Assembly: GCF_034427455.1 (NCBI RefSeq)
Contig: NZ_JAXQNN010000004.1
Location: 214,457-278,456, forward strand
Source of the DNA: Jeotgalibacillus haloalkalitolerans
Lineage (GTDB): Bacteria; Bacillota; Bacilli; Bacillales; Jeotgalibacillaceae
Reading direction: 5' to 3'
Length of the DNA: 64,000 nt
Positions within the stretch are counted from its first letter, which is position 1; each line of letters opens with the position of its first letter. The translations under genes and the position numbers were made by a program. Below are positions 7,552 through 17,201 of the stretch, piece by piece. The notes beneath the pieces are model-generated. The model did not search any database. It was not told where the DNA came from and worked only from the letters and a program-made list of their open reading frames with translations.

Positions 7552-8440
7552 AAGAAGCACCTGCCTTTTCGATAAAGATATCGTTCAGTGAAGGTTCTTC
7601 GAGTGAAAACTGACGGATAAAGCCTTTTGGCTGAAGGTAAGAGAGAATCTCCTGTGATACTTCTTCATTTTCGATTTGCAGTTCTGCCCCGCCGATCAGC
7701 TTTTTAACCTTCACTACACCTGGCAATGCTTCAATACCGGCAAGATCGAAATTAGCTTTAATCAGCAGGTTTTTTTTACCAAAGTCTCTTTTAATCTCAT
7801 TTAATTTCCCCTGGACAATTGGGGCTCCCTTATGAATAATGCACAGACTTTCGCACAGCTCCTCGACGTGCTCCATCCGGTGACTTGAAAACACAATCGT
7901 CGTCCCCTGACTTTTCAAATCATCGACTGCCTTTTTCAGGAGTTCAACGTTGACCGGATCAAGACCGCTGAAAGGCTCATCGAGAATCAGCAGATCCGGT
8001 TTATGTATAACGGAAGTAATAAACTGTATTTTTTGCTGGTTACCTTTTGACAGTTCCTCTACTCTTTTATTTTCATATTCGGGCACATTGAATTTTTCAA
8101 GCCAGCCGGTCAACTCTTCCTCAGCGGCTTTTTTATCCATGCCTCTCAACCGCGCTAAGTAGACAACCTGTTCCTTCACCTTCATCTTAGGATAGAGCCC
8201 TCTTTCTTCAGGAAGGTAACCGATATGCTGACTCGTATGATAACCGATTGAATCGCCATTCCAGCTGATTGTGCCTTCTGTGCTGTCAATCAGCCCGAGA
8301 ATCATCCGGAAAGTTGTTGTTTTACCCGCTCCATTTGCACCAAGGAAACCGAACATTTCACCCTTTGGTATTGTCAGCGAAAGGTTGTTCACAGCTGTAT
8401 GAGCGCCAAACCTTTTTGTGACATTGTCAATCTTTAACAT
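7544..8440 (-). CDS. yhaQ: ABC transporter ATP-binding protein YhaQ
   Basis: A 298-residue ATPase with Walker A GANGAGKTT (residues 34-42), signature LSKGNQQK, Walker B LLILDEPFSGLDP and the switch His in SSHRMEHVE. The ~80-residue C-terminal extension is typical of NatA-type ATPases. First gene of a two-gene unit with yhaP. Start at the ATG preceded by AAAAGGGGGAAA. Confidence 0.9.
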   Translation of the reverse strand: MLKIDNVTKRFGAHTAVNNLSLTIPKGEMFGFLGANGAGKTTTFRMILGLIDSTEGTISWNGDSIGYHTSQHIGYLPEERGLYPKMKVKEQVVYLARLRGMDKKAAEEELTGWLEKFNVPEYENKRVEELSKGNQQKIQFITSVIHKPDLLILDEPFSGLDPVNVELLKKAVDDLKSQGTTIVFSSHRMEHVEELCESLCIIHKGAPIVQGKLNEIKRDFGKKNLLIKANFDLAGIEALPGVVKVKKLIGGAELQIENEEVSQEILSYLQPKGFIRQFSLEEPSLNDIFIEKAGASYE

Positions 8441-8580
8441 GACATTTCCCCCTTTTGCCTGCTCCTCTATTTTATACGGAAAACATAGTGAAAAGGTTCA
8501 TTTTTTTCAGAATTTCTCCACTTCACGTGATGAGGCTGCTGTGTAATAATAAACATACGGACAAAAAGGAGATGAATGGA

Positions 8581-8766
8581 ATGGATATTTACAAAATCAC
8601 GGCTTTTAGTAAAAAAGGGGAACTGCTTTTTGAAGATTCCTTCGAAGCGGAAAATGATGACGCAGCAAAGAAAATCGGGGAAAAGCGCCTTGAAGAAGAA
8701 GGCATGCTCGATCACACCCACCGCGTCGTATCACCTAGAGGAAAGTTAGTTGTTTTTCATACATAA
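8581..8766 (+). CDS. yhzD: Small YhzD-like protein
   Basis: A 61-residue soluble protein, MDIYKITAFSKKGELLFEDSF..., ending in HRVVSPRGKLVVFHT. Length, position next to yhaR/yhaQ and the overall pattern fit the YhzD family of B. subtilis (name from memory). The ATG at 8581 is chosen because AAAGGAG lies 7 nt upstream; an earlier ATG at 8572 is too close to that site. Function unknown. Confidence 0.65.
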   Translation: MDIYKITAFSKKGELLFEDSFEAENDDAAKKIGEKRLEEEGMLDHTHRVVSPRGKLVVFHT

Positions 8767-8805
8767 AGAAATGCGGGGCGCCTCTCAGGCGTCCCGCTTT
8801 TTTTT
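8767..8805 (+). terminator. Intrinsic terminator after yhzD
   Basis: GCGGGGCGCC/GGCGTCCCGC hairpin followed by nine T; it overlaps the last codon of the opposing enoyl-CoA hydratase gene. Confidence 0.8.
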
Positions 8806-9592
8806 AATTCCCTCTGAAAACAGGCTTTCTCTTTTCTGCAAATGCCTGAATCCCTTCCATATGATCGTTCGTCTGTCTCATTCTCCACTGCGCTTCTTTT
8901 TCCATTTCAAGTATTTCTTCAAGCTGTGCTTTTCTGCTCCCTCTAAGAATTGTTTTCGACTCCATCATCGCTTTTACAGGGCTGTGATTAATCGTCTGAA
9001 CAAATGCTTCCGCTTCTTCAGTGACACGACCTTCAGCAGTCACCTTATCAATTAACCCCATTGAATAAGCTTCGTGACCATTCAAGATCTCACCTCTCCA
9101 GATTGTATGCAGCGCTTTTTGCGTACCGAGACGCTCCTGCATGAAGAAATGACCGCCCCCATCCGGAACAAGTCCAATCCCGATAAAGTTCATGGCAAGC
9201 TTACTCTGCTCTTCAGCAAAAATCACATCAGTTGAAAGTGCCAGACTGAGTCCAAGTCCTGCTGCTGCACCATGAATTGCACTAACTGTGATTTTCGGCA
9301 TTGTATATAACGTAACTGACAAGTCATTAATAACTTTCATAAAATGCTGAAAATCCTCTTCACCATTCATCTTAAGCATGCCTTTAATATCTCCGCCTGA
9401 ACAGAATCCCTTTCCTTCACCCCTCAGCACCAATACCTGTAAATCAGAATCCCGCTTGATTTCATTAAGTGCATCCTGCAGATCTGTCATTAACTGCAGA
9501 TTTAATGCATTCAGACTTTCCGGTCTGTTGAATGTTAACCAGACTGTATTCCCCTGTACATCAACCTTTAAAGTTTCATACTGTTTTTCCAT
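8804..9592 (-). CDS. yhaR: Enoyl-CoA hydratase/isomerase family protein
   Basis: A 262-residue crotonase-fold protein. Key stretches: LNALNLQLMTDL, the oxyanion-hole region VLRGEGKGFCSGGDIKGM, AIHGAAAGLGLSLALSTDVIFAEE, and FIGIGLVPDGGGHFFMQERLG. In this fold the Gly/Asp near VPDGGG often carries the catalytic carboxylate. I chose the ATG at 9592 (GGAGTG upstream); an upstream ATG would add 13 residues not seen in the family. It lies at the yhaR position of B. subtilis. Probably fatty acid or CoA-ester metabolism; the exact substrate is unknown. Confidence 0.85.
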   Translation of the reverse strand: MEKQYETLKVDVQGNTVWLTFNRPESLNALNLQLMTDLQDALNEIKRDSDLQVLVLRGEGKGFCSGGDIKGMLKMNGEEDFQHFMKVINDLSVTLYTMPKITVSAIHGAAAGLGLSLALSTDVIFAEEQSKLAMNFIGIGLVPDGGGHFFMQERLGTQKALHTIWRGEILNGHEAYSMGLIDKVTAEGRVTEEAEAFVQTINHSPVKAMMESKTILRGSRKAQLEEILEMEKEAQWRMRQTNDHMEGIQAFAEKRKPVFRGN

Positions 9593-9851
9593 GTGAATCA
9601 CTCCATCCCCTAAAAATGAATCTCCATTCACTTATTCCCTGTCCAGCCGTGAATATCCTTTAATATTTCAAAATTGGTTTAATGTTCTTAGAAAAAACTT
9701 TTCCACTTTATGATTACAGTGATTTTATACCTAAATCCAATCCTTATATAGTATTATAGATCTATAAAAGTTTTTTCGTTTTAATATTAACTTCTGAATC
9801 AGTAAAGACGATATTACTTAAAGAGGAACCCTTAAGGAGGATTTTTTAACG

Positions 9852-11144
9852 ATGATCTGGGCACGAACGAAAGAAAAGAAAATTGATCTGGCAGTCATTG
9901 CTGACAATTATAAAAATCAGGTAAAAATTGACCTGCCAAAAGAAATTACAACACCTAAACAGTTGAGTATGATCTCACTTTCAACATACGACCTGCAGAT
10001 TCTGATGGCTTTTCAGCCGTATGTAACTGAAAATATTGACGGGATTGTATCTCATTTTTATAAAACAATCGGACATGAGCCGCAGCTGCTATCTATTATT
10101 AATGAACACAGCTCCATTGAACGACTGAAAAAAACGTTAACGATTCATATTCAGGAAATGTTCAGCGGGAAAATTGATCAGCAATTTATCCAGAAAAGAA
10201 ACCGGATTGCAGAAGTACATCTGCATATCGGTCTGGATCCTAAATGGTATATTGCTGCATTCCAGGATTTATTAAATTCGTTTATTGATATGACTGAAGC
10301 ACTTCCCTTCAATGAAAAGGATAAATTCAGCCTGATTCGTGCCGTTTCGAAAATATTGAACCTTGAAATGCAGATCGTGCTTGAAGCATATGAAAATCAA
10401 TTTCAGCAGAAGCTGATGGCTGAGCAAAACCATCTTGAAGAATTGCTGGATACATTAAGAACCAGCGCTGCTGCTTTATCAGATAACAGCAGTTCAACAA
10501 GTGAAAATGTACGTCAGATGAAAGAAGCACTCAGTCAGCTGTCAAATCGTGCACAAAACGGTTCCCAGGTAGCGACTGACCTGCAGAATAAAACAGGTGA
10601 AGAGCAGACACGCCTTGATAAGACGAAGAAAGAAAGCGAACAGATTTCCAATAAAATGCAGTCTACAGAGCAGAATATTAAAGAATTGAATAACCTGAAC
10701 AGCCAGATCTCCGAGGTTGCAAATATGGTTACATCTATTGCGGATCAGACAAATCTGCTCGCGCTGAACGCCTCAATTGAAGCTGCGCGTGCGGGTGAGC
10801 ATGGAAAAGGATTTGCTGTTGTAGCGGATGAAGTGAGAAAACTTGCTGAAAATACAAAGGAATCCGTTGCACAGGTATATGATCTGCTGAAGGATACAAA
10901 TGTGAAGACAAAAACAATTGAAGGTTCTATTTTTGAACTGAAGGAATTGTTCAGGTCAGAGCGTGACAGTATTATCTCTACCAGTGATTCATTTGAAGGA
11001 ATCATGTCTGTGATGAATGAACTGAAGGTTCAAAATACGCAGATTGATGCGGATGTAAGCCGTCTTGTGATCACATTGGATGAGATCTCTGAAAAAGCTG
11101 CCGGAGTCGCAGAAGCTGCTGCCTCACTTGAAGAAAGAGCATGA
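9852..11144 (+). CDS. hemAT: Heme-based aerotaxis transducer HemAT
   Basis: A 430-residue soluble chemoreceptor. The N-terminal globin-like domain (about residues 35-190) contains the proximal-His region [22 protein letters not shown]; the C-terminal half is a methyl-accepting signalling domain with the hairpin tip [37 protein letters not shown]. It senses oxygen and signals to CheA. AAGGAGG lies upstream of the ATG. A GACGATAT (9807-9814) resembles a sigma-D -10, which would fit a motility gene, but the -35 is poor. A convergent terminator follows. Confidence 0.9.
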   Translation: MIWARTKEKKIDLAVIADNYKNQVKIDLPKEITTPKQLSMISLSTYDLQILMAFQPYVTENIDGIVSHFYKTIGHEPQLLSIINEHSSIERLKKTLTIHIQEMFSGKIDQQFIQKRNRIAEVHLHIGLDPKWYIAAFQDLLNSFIDMTEALPFNEKDKFSLIRAVSKILNLEMQIVLEAYENQFQQKLMAEQNHLEELLDTLRTSAAALSDNSSSTSENVRQMKEALSQLSNRAQNGSQVATDLQNKTGEEQTRLDKTKKESEQISNKMQSTEQNIKELNNLNSQISEVANMVTSIADQTNLLALNASIEAARAGEHGKGFAVVADEVRKLAENTKESVAQVYDLLKDTNVKTKTIEGSIFELKELFRSERDSIISTSDSFEGIMSVMNELKVQNTQIDADVSRLVITLDEISEKAAGVAEAAASLEERA

Positions 11145-11182
11145 AAAAAAGCCGCTTACAGGTTTCCCTGTAAGCGGCTTTA
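11144..11182. terminator. Bidirectional terminator hemAT / yheA
   Basis: AAAGCCGCTTACA pairs perfectly with TGTAAGCGGCTTT. Confidence 0.85.
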
Positions 11183-11185
11183 TCA

Positions 11186-11548
11186 TTACTGTTCGTTATT
11201 TTCCATTGCACCATAAAGCTCTTCAAGTGGCTTCATGATCACTTTGTTAAGCTCCTGAATTGTCATGCTCATGCGCTGTTCAGCCTCCATCAGCTTTGCA
11301 ATCAGCTCGTGCTGCTGTACAAGCTGCGCTGTTTTTTGCGCCTGCTCGATTTCTTCCTGTGAAATTTCTTCACCGTTCATTTGCTTTTGTTGAAGAGAAA
11401 GCTGAATGTTGCGGAAGTTCTCAAAGATCCCTTTCGCTGATTCATCGCTGTTTACAGCGTCATACATTTCTTTTAACTGAGTGAATTCCTCACTCTGACG
11501 AATTGCACTTTCTAATTCATTTGCCTGATCATACAGATTTACTGCCAT
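11186..11548 (-). CDS. yheA: YlbF/YmcA-family protein YheA
   Basis: A 120-residue, all-helical protein (MAVNLYDQANELESAIRQSEEFTQLK...). The family includes YlbF and YmcA, partners of the RNase Y specificity complex; YheA itself has no established function. AGGAGG precedes the ATG. It is the second gene after yheB on the same strand, as in B. subtilis. Confidence 0.85.
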   Translation of the reverse strand: MAVNLYDQANELESAIRQSEEFTQLKEMYDAVNSDESAKGIFENFRNIQLSLQQKQMNGEEISQEEIEQAQKTAQLVQQHELIAKLMEAEQRMSMTIQELNKVIMKPLEELYGAMENNEQ

Positions 11549-11618
11549 TTGTAAAACCTCCTAAGTTAATCGCTCTTCCATGTTTCCCCTCAAAAATCAG
11601 TCTTAAACATGATCTGAT

Positions 11619-12758
11619 TCAGAGACCGGTTAATAACACAAATGCTCCCTGAATAAGTCCAATTAACCCGCCGAGCAGTGCACCAAGATAGGTGATCATT
11701 TTAAATTCCCTTTTTGAAATGCCGAGTACAAGTTCCTCAAGGCGTGACACTTCAAAAGAATCCACCTGTTCTCTGACAATTTCCTGCAGCTTCATTTTTG
11801 CCAGAATATCCTCAATCCGTTCAATCAGAATATCCTTTGCTTTTGATGATGCTTTTGGGATCAAATCCTCAATCAGCCTGTTTTCAAGCGGCTGAATAAC
11901 ACTGCCGAACGGTTTGCCCATCCATTCATTCAGGTTCATCCGTTCTTTTAATACGCCCTGGAGCCGGATAATGAGATCACGGTCAGTGACAATCGAGAAT
12001 GCCCGTTCCCACTGCCAATCCTTCACTTTTTCCCACTCTTTGTGCAAAACCTGTTCGAGTATATCATGTGTTCCTGGATGTTTCAAAAATTTAATGATTT
12101 CAGGCTGAACTTTATCAGCAAGTGATGTATTCCCCATGACCATCTGCACCATACTGCCAAGCGTACCGCGTGTTTTCAGGAAATCATCGATCATCGTCTG
12201 GACTTTTTCTTTTCCTTCTTCAGAGGCAAAATAATCTTCGCCTTTTTCAAGAATGTACGTGCTCACTGTCGTCACTTTACGGTCCAGCCGCTCCTGCCAT
12301 TGTACAGGCAGTGTCTCACGCAATGTTAAAAACATATACTTTTCCTTTAATTGCTCATACTGTCCTTCAATCCAGCCGTCCATTGTACGTTCCAGATAAG
12401 GAACCGGTGATTCAAGATCAAACCGCTTCAGCACCGTTTCAACAGAATCATCAATCTGAAATACTTTGCTTCCTTCTTTTTGAAGCCAGGCTGTAAGTGC
12501 TCTTTCTTTTTCTGAATTCAGAAATTTCGCCTTCAAACTTTCAGCAGTCAACAGGTGATTTACAACCATCAGCCCCAGCTGACGTGCAAGCTCTTCCCTT
12601 CTCTTCGGGATCAGCCCTGGGGTAAAAGGCACACGCCATTTTCCTATATAAACCGGTTTATACGGTCTGAACAGCATCTTAATTGCCAGGCTGTTGGTAA
12701 ACCCGCCAATGATCGCTCCGACCGTCATCATGATCAACAATAAAATAACAATATCCAT
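11619..12758 (-). CDS. yheB: DUF445 membrane protein YheB
   Basis: A 379-residue protein with a membrane helix at each end (IVILLLIMMTVGAIIGGFTNSLAIKMLF and MITYLGALLGGLIGLIQGAFVLLTGL) and a long helical cytoplasmic middle. The N-terminal GGFTNSLAIKMLFRPYKP and PFTPGLIPKRREELA stretches mark DUF445. The ATG at 12758 follows GGAAGGTGAG; the GTG five codons upstream overlaps that site and is rejected. Function unknown. Confidence 0.85.
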   Translation of the reverse strand: MDIVILLLIMMTVGAIIGGFTNSLAIKMLFRPYKPVYIGKWRVPFTPGLIPKRREELARQLGLMVVNHLLTAESLKAKFLNSEKERALTAWLQKEGSKVFQIDDSVETVLKRFDLESPVPYLERTMDGWIEGQYEQLKEKYMFLTLRETLPVQWQERLDRKVTTVSTYILEKGEDYFASEEGKEKVQTMIDDFLKTRGTLGSMVQMVMGNTSLADKVQPEIIKFLKHPGTHDILEQVLHKEWEKVKDWQWERAFSIVTDRDLIIRLQGVLKERMNLNEWMGKPFGSVIQPLENRLIEDLIPKASSKAKDILIERIEDILAKMKLQEIVREQVDSFEVSRLEELVLGISKREFKMITYLGALLGGLIGLIQGAFVLLTGL

Positions 12759-12880
12759 AATCTCACCTTCCACTATACTCTTCCTGTTCAGTATAGCAGA
12801 ATACAGTTGTGATGGTTAAAATGACCTTTTAATCGTGCTGAAAAGTCTTTACAGCTCCTGCACTTCAGACTCAGCTTATG

Positions 12881-12910
12881 TTCAGATTTCCATTTCATTC
12901 ATGCTATAAT
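12881..12910 (+). promoter_or_regulatory. Promoter of yheE
   Basis: TTCAGA (12881-12886), 18-nt spacer, TATAAT (12905-12910) with an extended TGC. Confidence 0.6.
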
Positions 12911-12938
12911 TGTGAAAAACAATTGGCGGGGGAGAAAT

Positions 12939-13145
12939 ATGATACAGCACTTTCAATATCAGAAGTTATACTCAAAGGATTTGCCGGGATGGCGTTTTTC
13001 TTTTACTTATATGGGTGAACAGGTACAGGGGATTTATCATAAGAACGGAAAAATCGAATGGATCTCTGATGCACCTGAGAAAGACCAGAACAAAGTCATT
13101 CAGCAGATTCATGATTTAATGCTCTTTCATGTTTATGGTGATTAG
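12939..13145 (+). CDS. yheE: YheE-like small protein (DUF5342)
   Basis: A 68-residue soluble protein, MIQHFQYQKLYSKDLPGWRF...GIYHKNGKIEWISDAPE...HDLMLFHVYGD, which agrees with YheE as I remember it. The ATG at 12939 has GGGGGAG upstream; a longer frame begins at 12912 without a ribosome site. It lies upstream of yheB, divergent, as expected from synteny. Function unknown. Confidence 0.65.
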   Translation: MIQHFQYQKLYSKDLPGWRFSFTYMGEQVQGIYHKNGKIEWISDAPEKDQNKVIQQIHDLMLFHVYGD

Positions 13146-13200
13146 CGTTGTATATGAACCGCCTGATTCACATATATTATGAATCAGGGGGGTGCTTTCG

Positions 13201-13380
13201 ATGAAGCGTCATTTGTCTTTCCTTCCCGATACTTCTTATGAAGGCCGGGACGAGGCTGCAATGGATGTGGACCGTTTTATCAATGAAGGAATGGCAGGTG
13301 GAAGTGTGTTCCGCTATGGTCACAGGACAAACATCGAGGAAGCAAGAGATTTAGAATCTGAAGCCCCGCCGGCTGATTAA
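13201..13380 (+). CDS. Small protein, unknown
   Basis: A 59-residue acidic protein (MKRHLSFLPDTSYEGRDEAAMDVDRFINEGMAGG...). The ATG follows GGGGGGTG by 6 nt. A perfect 9-bp hairpin, CCTGATTCA/TGAATCAGG (13162-13188), ends inside that ribosome site and could weaken it. A terminator follows at 13391-13420. No family recognised. Confidence 0.6.
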   Translation: MKRHLSFLPDTSYEGRDEAAMDVDRFINEGMAGGSVFRYGHRTNIEEARDLESEAPPAD

Positions 13381-13390
13381 TTGCCGGCTG

Positions 13391-13420
13391 ACAAAACGGC
13401 CATCCGGCCGTTTTGTTGTG
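13391..13420 (+). terminator. Intrinsic terminator
   Basis: ACAAAACGGCC/GGCCGTTTTGT hairpin 10 nt after the small gene. Confidence 0.8.
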
Positions 13421-13477
13421 TAATAAAAAGAATCGTGATATTTTAAATGCATTCATACATAGAAACAGGGTGGTTTT

Positions 13478-14395
13478 ATGTCAGTTTTCCAATCAATTCT
13501 TCAGATGTTTCCAGATGCAAGACAGTCCGATCACATGCGGTCTGAGGACTATCCCCACTACACCTGGTACCGTGATGCTGATTCCGACCAATTTATCGGT
13601 TTTTCAAAAAGCTCACTTTCAAACAGAGAAAAAGATCTGCTTTCCCTGATTCTGACTCCCTCTGCCGAGCCTCCATCCGGACCTGCCGGGGAATGGCTGA
13701 GGTTTCTATCAGAAGAAAATGCAAAATGTCCTTATGATCAAGGTAAGGTTTTCAGGATGGTGCAATATATCAGTGACACACCGTTTCAGACAGAAGGTGA
13801 GCATGCGCTTCACTATGTATTTTCTAATGAAGCAATCGTTGTTCAGACAGATGAATACAGCGGGTTTGTCATTGAACCGCAAACAGAGGATACACTCGCA
13901 CTTGAAGAGATGGCATCAGCAGCTCAGGCGATCGAAAATGACCTTGAAATGAAAGTGACTTTTTTTGCCGGATCATTTCACAGCGCCGGTGCAAATATAA
14001 AAACCATGCTTGAGATGGAAAGAGCCTGGTTTGAACGCCATATTCCTTTCGAATCCAAGCGGTCAGTCCTTTCCCTTTTTGATGTGATGCCGATTAATCT
14101 GATGAACCGTTTTTCTGAGTTTGAAAAAGACACGTTATTTGCGGCTATTTTTGAGCTGTTTGACACTGAACGTGACCTGCCGAAAATTATACAAAGCTTC
14201 GTTGAAAATCTTTCAAATGTCAGCTCTACCGCAAAGCTACTGTATATGCACCGTAACAGCCTACAATACAGGCTGGATAAATTCAGTGAAAAAGCAGGGA
14301 TTGATATTAAGACGTTTAATGGCGGGTTAATTGCCTATTTTGCCTGTCTTGAGTGGAATCAGAGGATCTCTAAGAATGAGGACTGGTCATTGTGA
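13478..14395 (+). CDS. PucR/CdaR-like transcription regulator
   Basis: A 305-residue protein. The last ~60 residues (VENLSNVSSTAKLLYMHRNSLQYRLDKFSEKAGIDIKTFNGGLIAYFACLEW) are a PucR-type C-terminal helix-turn-helix, as in sugar-diacid regulators. The remainder has no domain I can name; the middle (about 130-200) may be a sensory part. No strong SD is visible before the ATG (AACAGGGTGG). It precedes msmX in the same direction, with a promoter in between, so it may regulate sugar use; that is inference. Confidence 0.7.
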   Translation: MSVFQSILQMFPDARQSDHMRSEDYPHYTWYRDADSDQFIGFSKSSLSNREKDLLSLILTPSAEPPSGPAGEWLRFLSEENAKCPYDQGKVFRMVQYISDTPFQTEGEHALHYVFSNEAIVVQTDEYSGFVIEPQTEDTLALEEMASAAQAIENDLEMKVTFFAGSFHSAGANIKTMLEMERAWFERHIPFESKRSVLSLFDVMPINLMNRFSEFEKDTLFAAIFELFDTERDLPKIIQSFVENLSNVSSTAKLLYMHRNSLQYRLDKFSEKAGIDIKTFNGGLIAYFACLEWNQRISKNEDWSL

Positions 14396-14430
14396 CGAAT
14401 GATCAGTTCTTTTTTTGTGCAATCTGTCCA

Positions 14431-14490
14431 TTGGAAAGGCTTACATTGAAAGTTACAATGAGACTACATCAAACGTACATCACGTACATA
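14431..14490 (+). promoter_or_regulatory. msmX promoter and leader direct repeat
   Basis: TTGGAA (14431-14436), 17-nt spacer, TACAAT (14454-14459). In the leader an 8-base direct repeat ACGTACAT-C-ACGTACAT follows (about 14473-14489), a possible protein site. Confidence 0.65.
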
Positions 14491-14504
14491 ATGGAGGAAT
14501 TAAC

Positions 14505-15602
14505 ATGGCAGAGTTAAAAATGCAGAATATCTACAAAATTTATGATAAAGACGTAACAGCAGTATCAGACTTTAACCTTCACATTAAAGATAAAGAATTT
14601 ATCGTATTCGTTGGTCCATCTGGTTGCGGTAAGTCAACAACGCTTCGTATGGTTGCAGGTCTTGAGGAAATTTCAAAGGGTGACTTCTACATTGACGAAG
14701 AGCGTGTAAACGATAAAGCACCGAAAGACCGTGACATTGCGATGGTATTCCAGAACTACGCACTATACCCTCACATGAGCGTATATGACAACATGGCATT
14801 CGGACTGAAGCTTCGCAAATTTGATAAAGCTGAAATTGACAAGCGAGTAAAGAACGCTGCTAAGATCCTTGGTCTTGAAGCACTTCTTGACCGTAAGCCA
14901 AAAGCACTTTCAGGTGGTCAGCGTCAGCGTGTTGCGCTTGGTCGTGCAATCGTTCGTGACGCAAAAGTATTCTTAATGGATGAGCCGCTTTCAAACCTTG
15001 ATGCAAAGCTTCGTGTTCAGATGCGTGCTGAAATCGCTAAGCTTCACCAGCGTCTTCAGACGACGACAATCTACGTAACACACGATCAGACTGAAGCGAT
15101 GACAATGGCGACACGTATCGTTGTTATGAAAGATGGAGTCATTCAGCAGGTTGGTTCACCTAAAGAAGTATATGACAATCCTGAAAACGTGTTTGTTGGC
15201 GGATTCATCGGTTCTCCGGCAATGAACTTCTTCAGCGGTAAGCTGACAGATGCAGGCTTTGAAGTAAAAGGCCAGACGCTTCAGGTTCCTGAAGGTAAAA
15301 TGAAGACACTGCGTAATCAGAATTATGTTGGAAAAGATATTATCCTGGGTGTACGCCCTGAAGATATTCACGATGAGCCAGTATTCATCGAATCAGCTGC
15401 AGGATCTAAATTCCTTGCTGACATTGAAGTTTCTGAGCTTACAGGTGCTGAACTGATGCTTTATTCTAAGCTTGGTGATCAGGACTTTGTAGCACGCGTT
15501 GATTCACGTTCAGATATTAAAGCAGGACAAAAAGTTGAGCTTGCTTTCAACCTGAACAAGTGCCACTTCTTTGATGTGGAAACTGAGCAGCGCATCCGAT
15601 AA
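14505..15602 (+). CDS. msmX: Multi-sugar ABC importer ATPase MsmX
   Basis: A 365-residue ATPase shared by several carbohydrate importers in Bacillus. Walker A GPSGCGKST (about residues 37-45), Q-loop FQNYALYPHMSV, signature LSGGQRQRVALGRA, Walker B FLMDEPLSNLDAKLR, H-loop THDQTEAM, then the C-terminal OB/TOBE regulatory part from about residue 235. ATGGAGG lies upstream of the ATG at 14505. Codon use is strongly biased (CGT, CTT), consistent with high expression. No cognate permease lies in this window. Confidence 0.9.
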   Translation: MAELKMQNIYKIYDKDVTAVSDFNLHIKDKEFIVFVGPSGCGKSTTLRMVAGLEEISKGDFYIDEERVNDKAPKDRDIAMVFQNYALYPHMSVYDNMAFGLKLRKFDKAEIDKRVKNAAKILGLEALLDRKPKALSGGQRQRVALGRAIVRDAKVFLMDEPLSNLDAKLRVQMRAEIAKLHQRLQTTTIYVTHDQTEAMTMATRIVVMKDGVIQQVGSPKEVYDNPENVFVGGFIGSPAMNFFSGKLTDAGFEVKGQTLQVPEGKMKTLRNQNYVGKDIILGVRPEDIHDEPVFIESAAGSKFLADIEVSELTGAELMLYSKLGDQDFVARVDSRSDIKAGQKVELAFNLNKCHFFDVETEQRIR

Positions 15603-15627
15603 GTTGGTTACCCCCTTTAACCATATA

Positions 15628-15665
15628 GAAAAAGGCCCGCTCCTTTGTTGAGCGGGCCTTTTCTA
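15628..15665. terminator. Bidirectional terminator msmX / fumC
   Basis: AAAAAGGCCCGCTC pairs with GAGCGGGCCTTTTCT. Confidence 0.85.
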
Positions 15666-15669
15666 GTCA

Positions 15670-17058
15670 TTACCGGTCAATATTGACCATATTAAGCGGC
15701 TGGATCCATTCATCATACTGTTCTTCAGTCAGGTAACCCGTCTTGACTGCAGCTTCTTTTAACGTTGATTCATCGTTAAAGGCAAGTTTGGCAATTTCAG
15801 CAGCCTTTTCATAACCGATATGAGGGTTCAAAGCCGTAACGAGCATTAAAGAATTCTCTACGTGCTTTGCAATAATATCAAGGTTTGCTTCAATTCCCGA
15901 TGCACACTTATCGTTAAATGTGTTCATGCCATCAGCAAGCAGTGTGATTGACTGCAGGAAGTTGTAGATAATTACAGGCTTGAAGACATTCAATTCAAAA
16001 TTCCCCTGGCTCGCTGCAAATCCGATTGTTGCATCATTTCCCATGATCTGAGTCGTAATCATCGTCAGTGCTTCACTCTGCGTCGGGTTGACTTTACCAG
16101 GCATAATTGAGCTTCCCGGTTCATTTGCAGGGATGGTAATTTCACCGATCCCACTTCTCGGACCGCTTGCAAGCCATCTGATATCATTTGCGATCTTCAT
16201 CAGATCTGCTGAAAGACCTTTCAGTGCCCCATGCAGATAGACGATTTCATCGTGGCTTGTCAGCGCATGGAATTTGTTATCAGATGAATAAAAAGGAAAA
16301 CCTGTCTGCAGGACGAGCTGCTTGGCTACACGCTTGCCAAACTCTTCATGTGCATTGATCCCTGTCCCGACTGCGGTTCCTCCAATTGCGAGAGAGAGAA
16401 TATGTTTATTGGCCTCCTGAATCATTGTATTAGAGCGTTCAAGCATGGCACGCCATCCACTGATTTCCTGACCCAGCGTCAGCGGCGTTGCATCCTGAAG
16501 ATGTGTTCTTCCGATCTTAATCACTTCATAAAATTCTTTTTCTTTTTGATAAAACGTATCTGTCAGGTTATTCAAAGCCGGGATCAGCTTACTGCACACA
16601 GCCCGGTAAGCTGCAATATGCATCGCTGTCGGGAATGTATCGTTTGAGCTCTGAGACATGTTTACATCATCATTCGGATGAACCTTCTCATCCACCCCTT
16701 CATCTGCCAGTAATTGATTCGCTCTGAACGCCACCACTTCATTCACATTCATATTGGACTGGGTACCGCTTCCCGTCTGCCACACAGACAAAGGGAAATG
16801 CTCATCGAGATCGCCATTCAGGATCTCATCACATGCTTTCACGATTGCCTTTTTCTTATGTAAAGAAAGTTTTTCAAGATCATAGTTTGCAACAGCTGCA
16901 GCTTTCTTCAGTTCAGCAAATCCATAAGTCACTTCAAGCGGCATTTTCTCAATTCCGATCGGGAAGTTTTCCAGACTTCGCTGAGTCTGAGCGCCCCAGT
17001 GTTTATCAGCAGGTACCTGTACCTCACCTAATGTATCTCTTTCAGTACGAAAATTCAT
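15670..17058 (-). CDS. citG: Class II fumarate hydratase
   Basis: A 462-residue fumarase of the citric acid cycle, fumarate + water to malate. Diagnostic stretches: [54 protein letters not shown] and the superfamily signature [16 protein letters not shown]. The length equals that of B. subtilis CitG. The ATG at 17058 is preceded by AAAGGGG; an in-frame TTG at 17064 is less likely. Monocistronic. Confidence 0.93.
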   Translation of the reverse strand: MNFRTERDTLGEVQVPADKHWGAQTQRSLENFPIGIEKMPLEVTYGFAELKKAAAVANYDLEKLSLHKKKAIVKACDEILNGDLDEHFPLSVWQTGSGTQSNMNVNEVVAFRANQLLADEGVDEKVHPNDDVNMSQSSNDTFPTAMHIAAYRAVCSKLIPALNNLTDTFYQKEKEFYEVIKIGRTHLQDATPLTLGQEISGWRAMLERSNTMIQEANKHILSLAIGGTAVGTGINAHEEFGKRVAKQLVLQTGFPFYSSDNKFHALTSHDEIVYLHGALKGLSADLMKIANDIRWLASGPRSGIGEITIPANEPGSSIMPGKVNPTQSEALTMITTQIMGNDATIGFAASQGNFELNVFKPVIIYNFLQSITLLADGMNTFNDKCASGIEANLDIIAKHVENSLMLVTALNPHIGYEKAAEIAKLAFNDESTLKEAAVKTGYLTEEQYDEWIQPLNMVNIDR

Positions 17059-17201
17059 ATCCAAAACCCCTTTCCAAATGATTGTATGAATATTGTAACA
17101 TTTCCCTTAACTTAACTCACTTACACCACCTTAATCAATTATCTTTCCGAATGTCCTGAAGTAAGCTACACTGATAAAAAAGAGTTCAGACAGGAGGTTT
17201 C

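Noticed and set aside
9787..9814. Sigma-D promoter for hemAT
   Set aside because: GACGATAT fits the -10, but the TAAA -35 is missing at the right distance; kept only as a remark in the gene entry.
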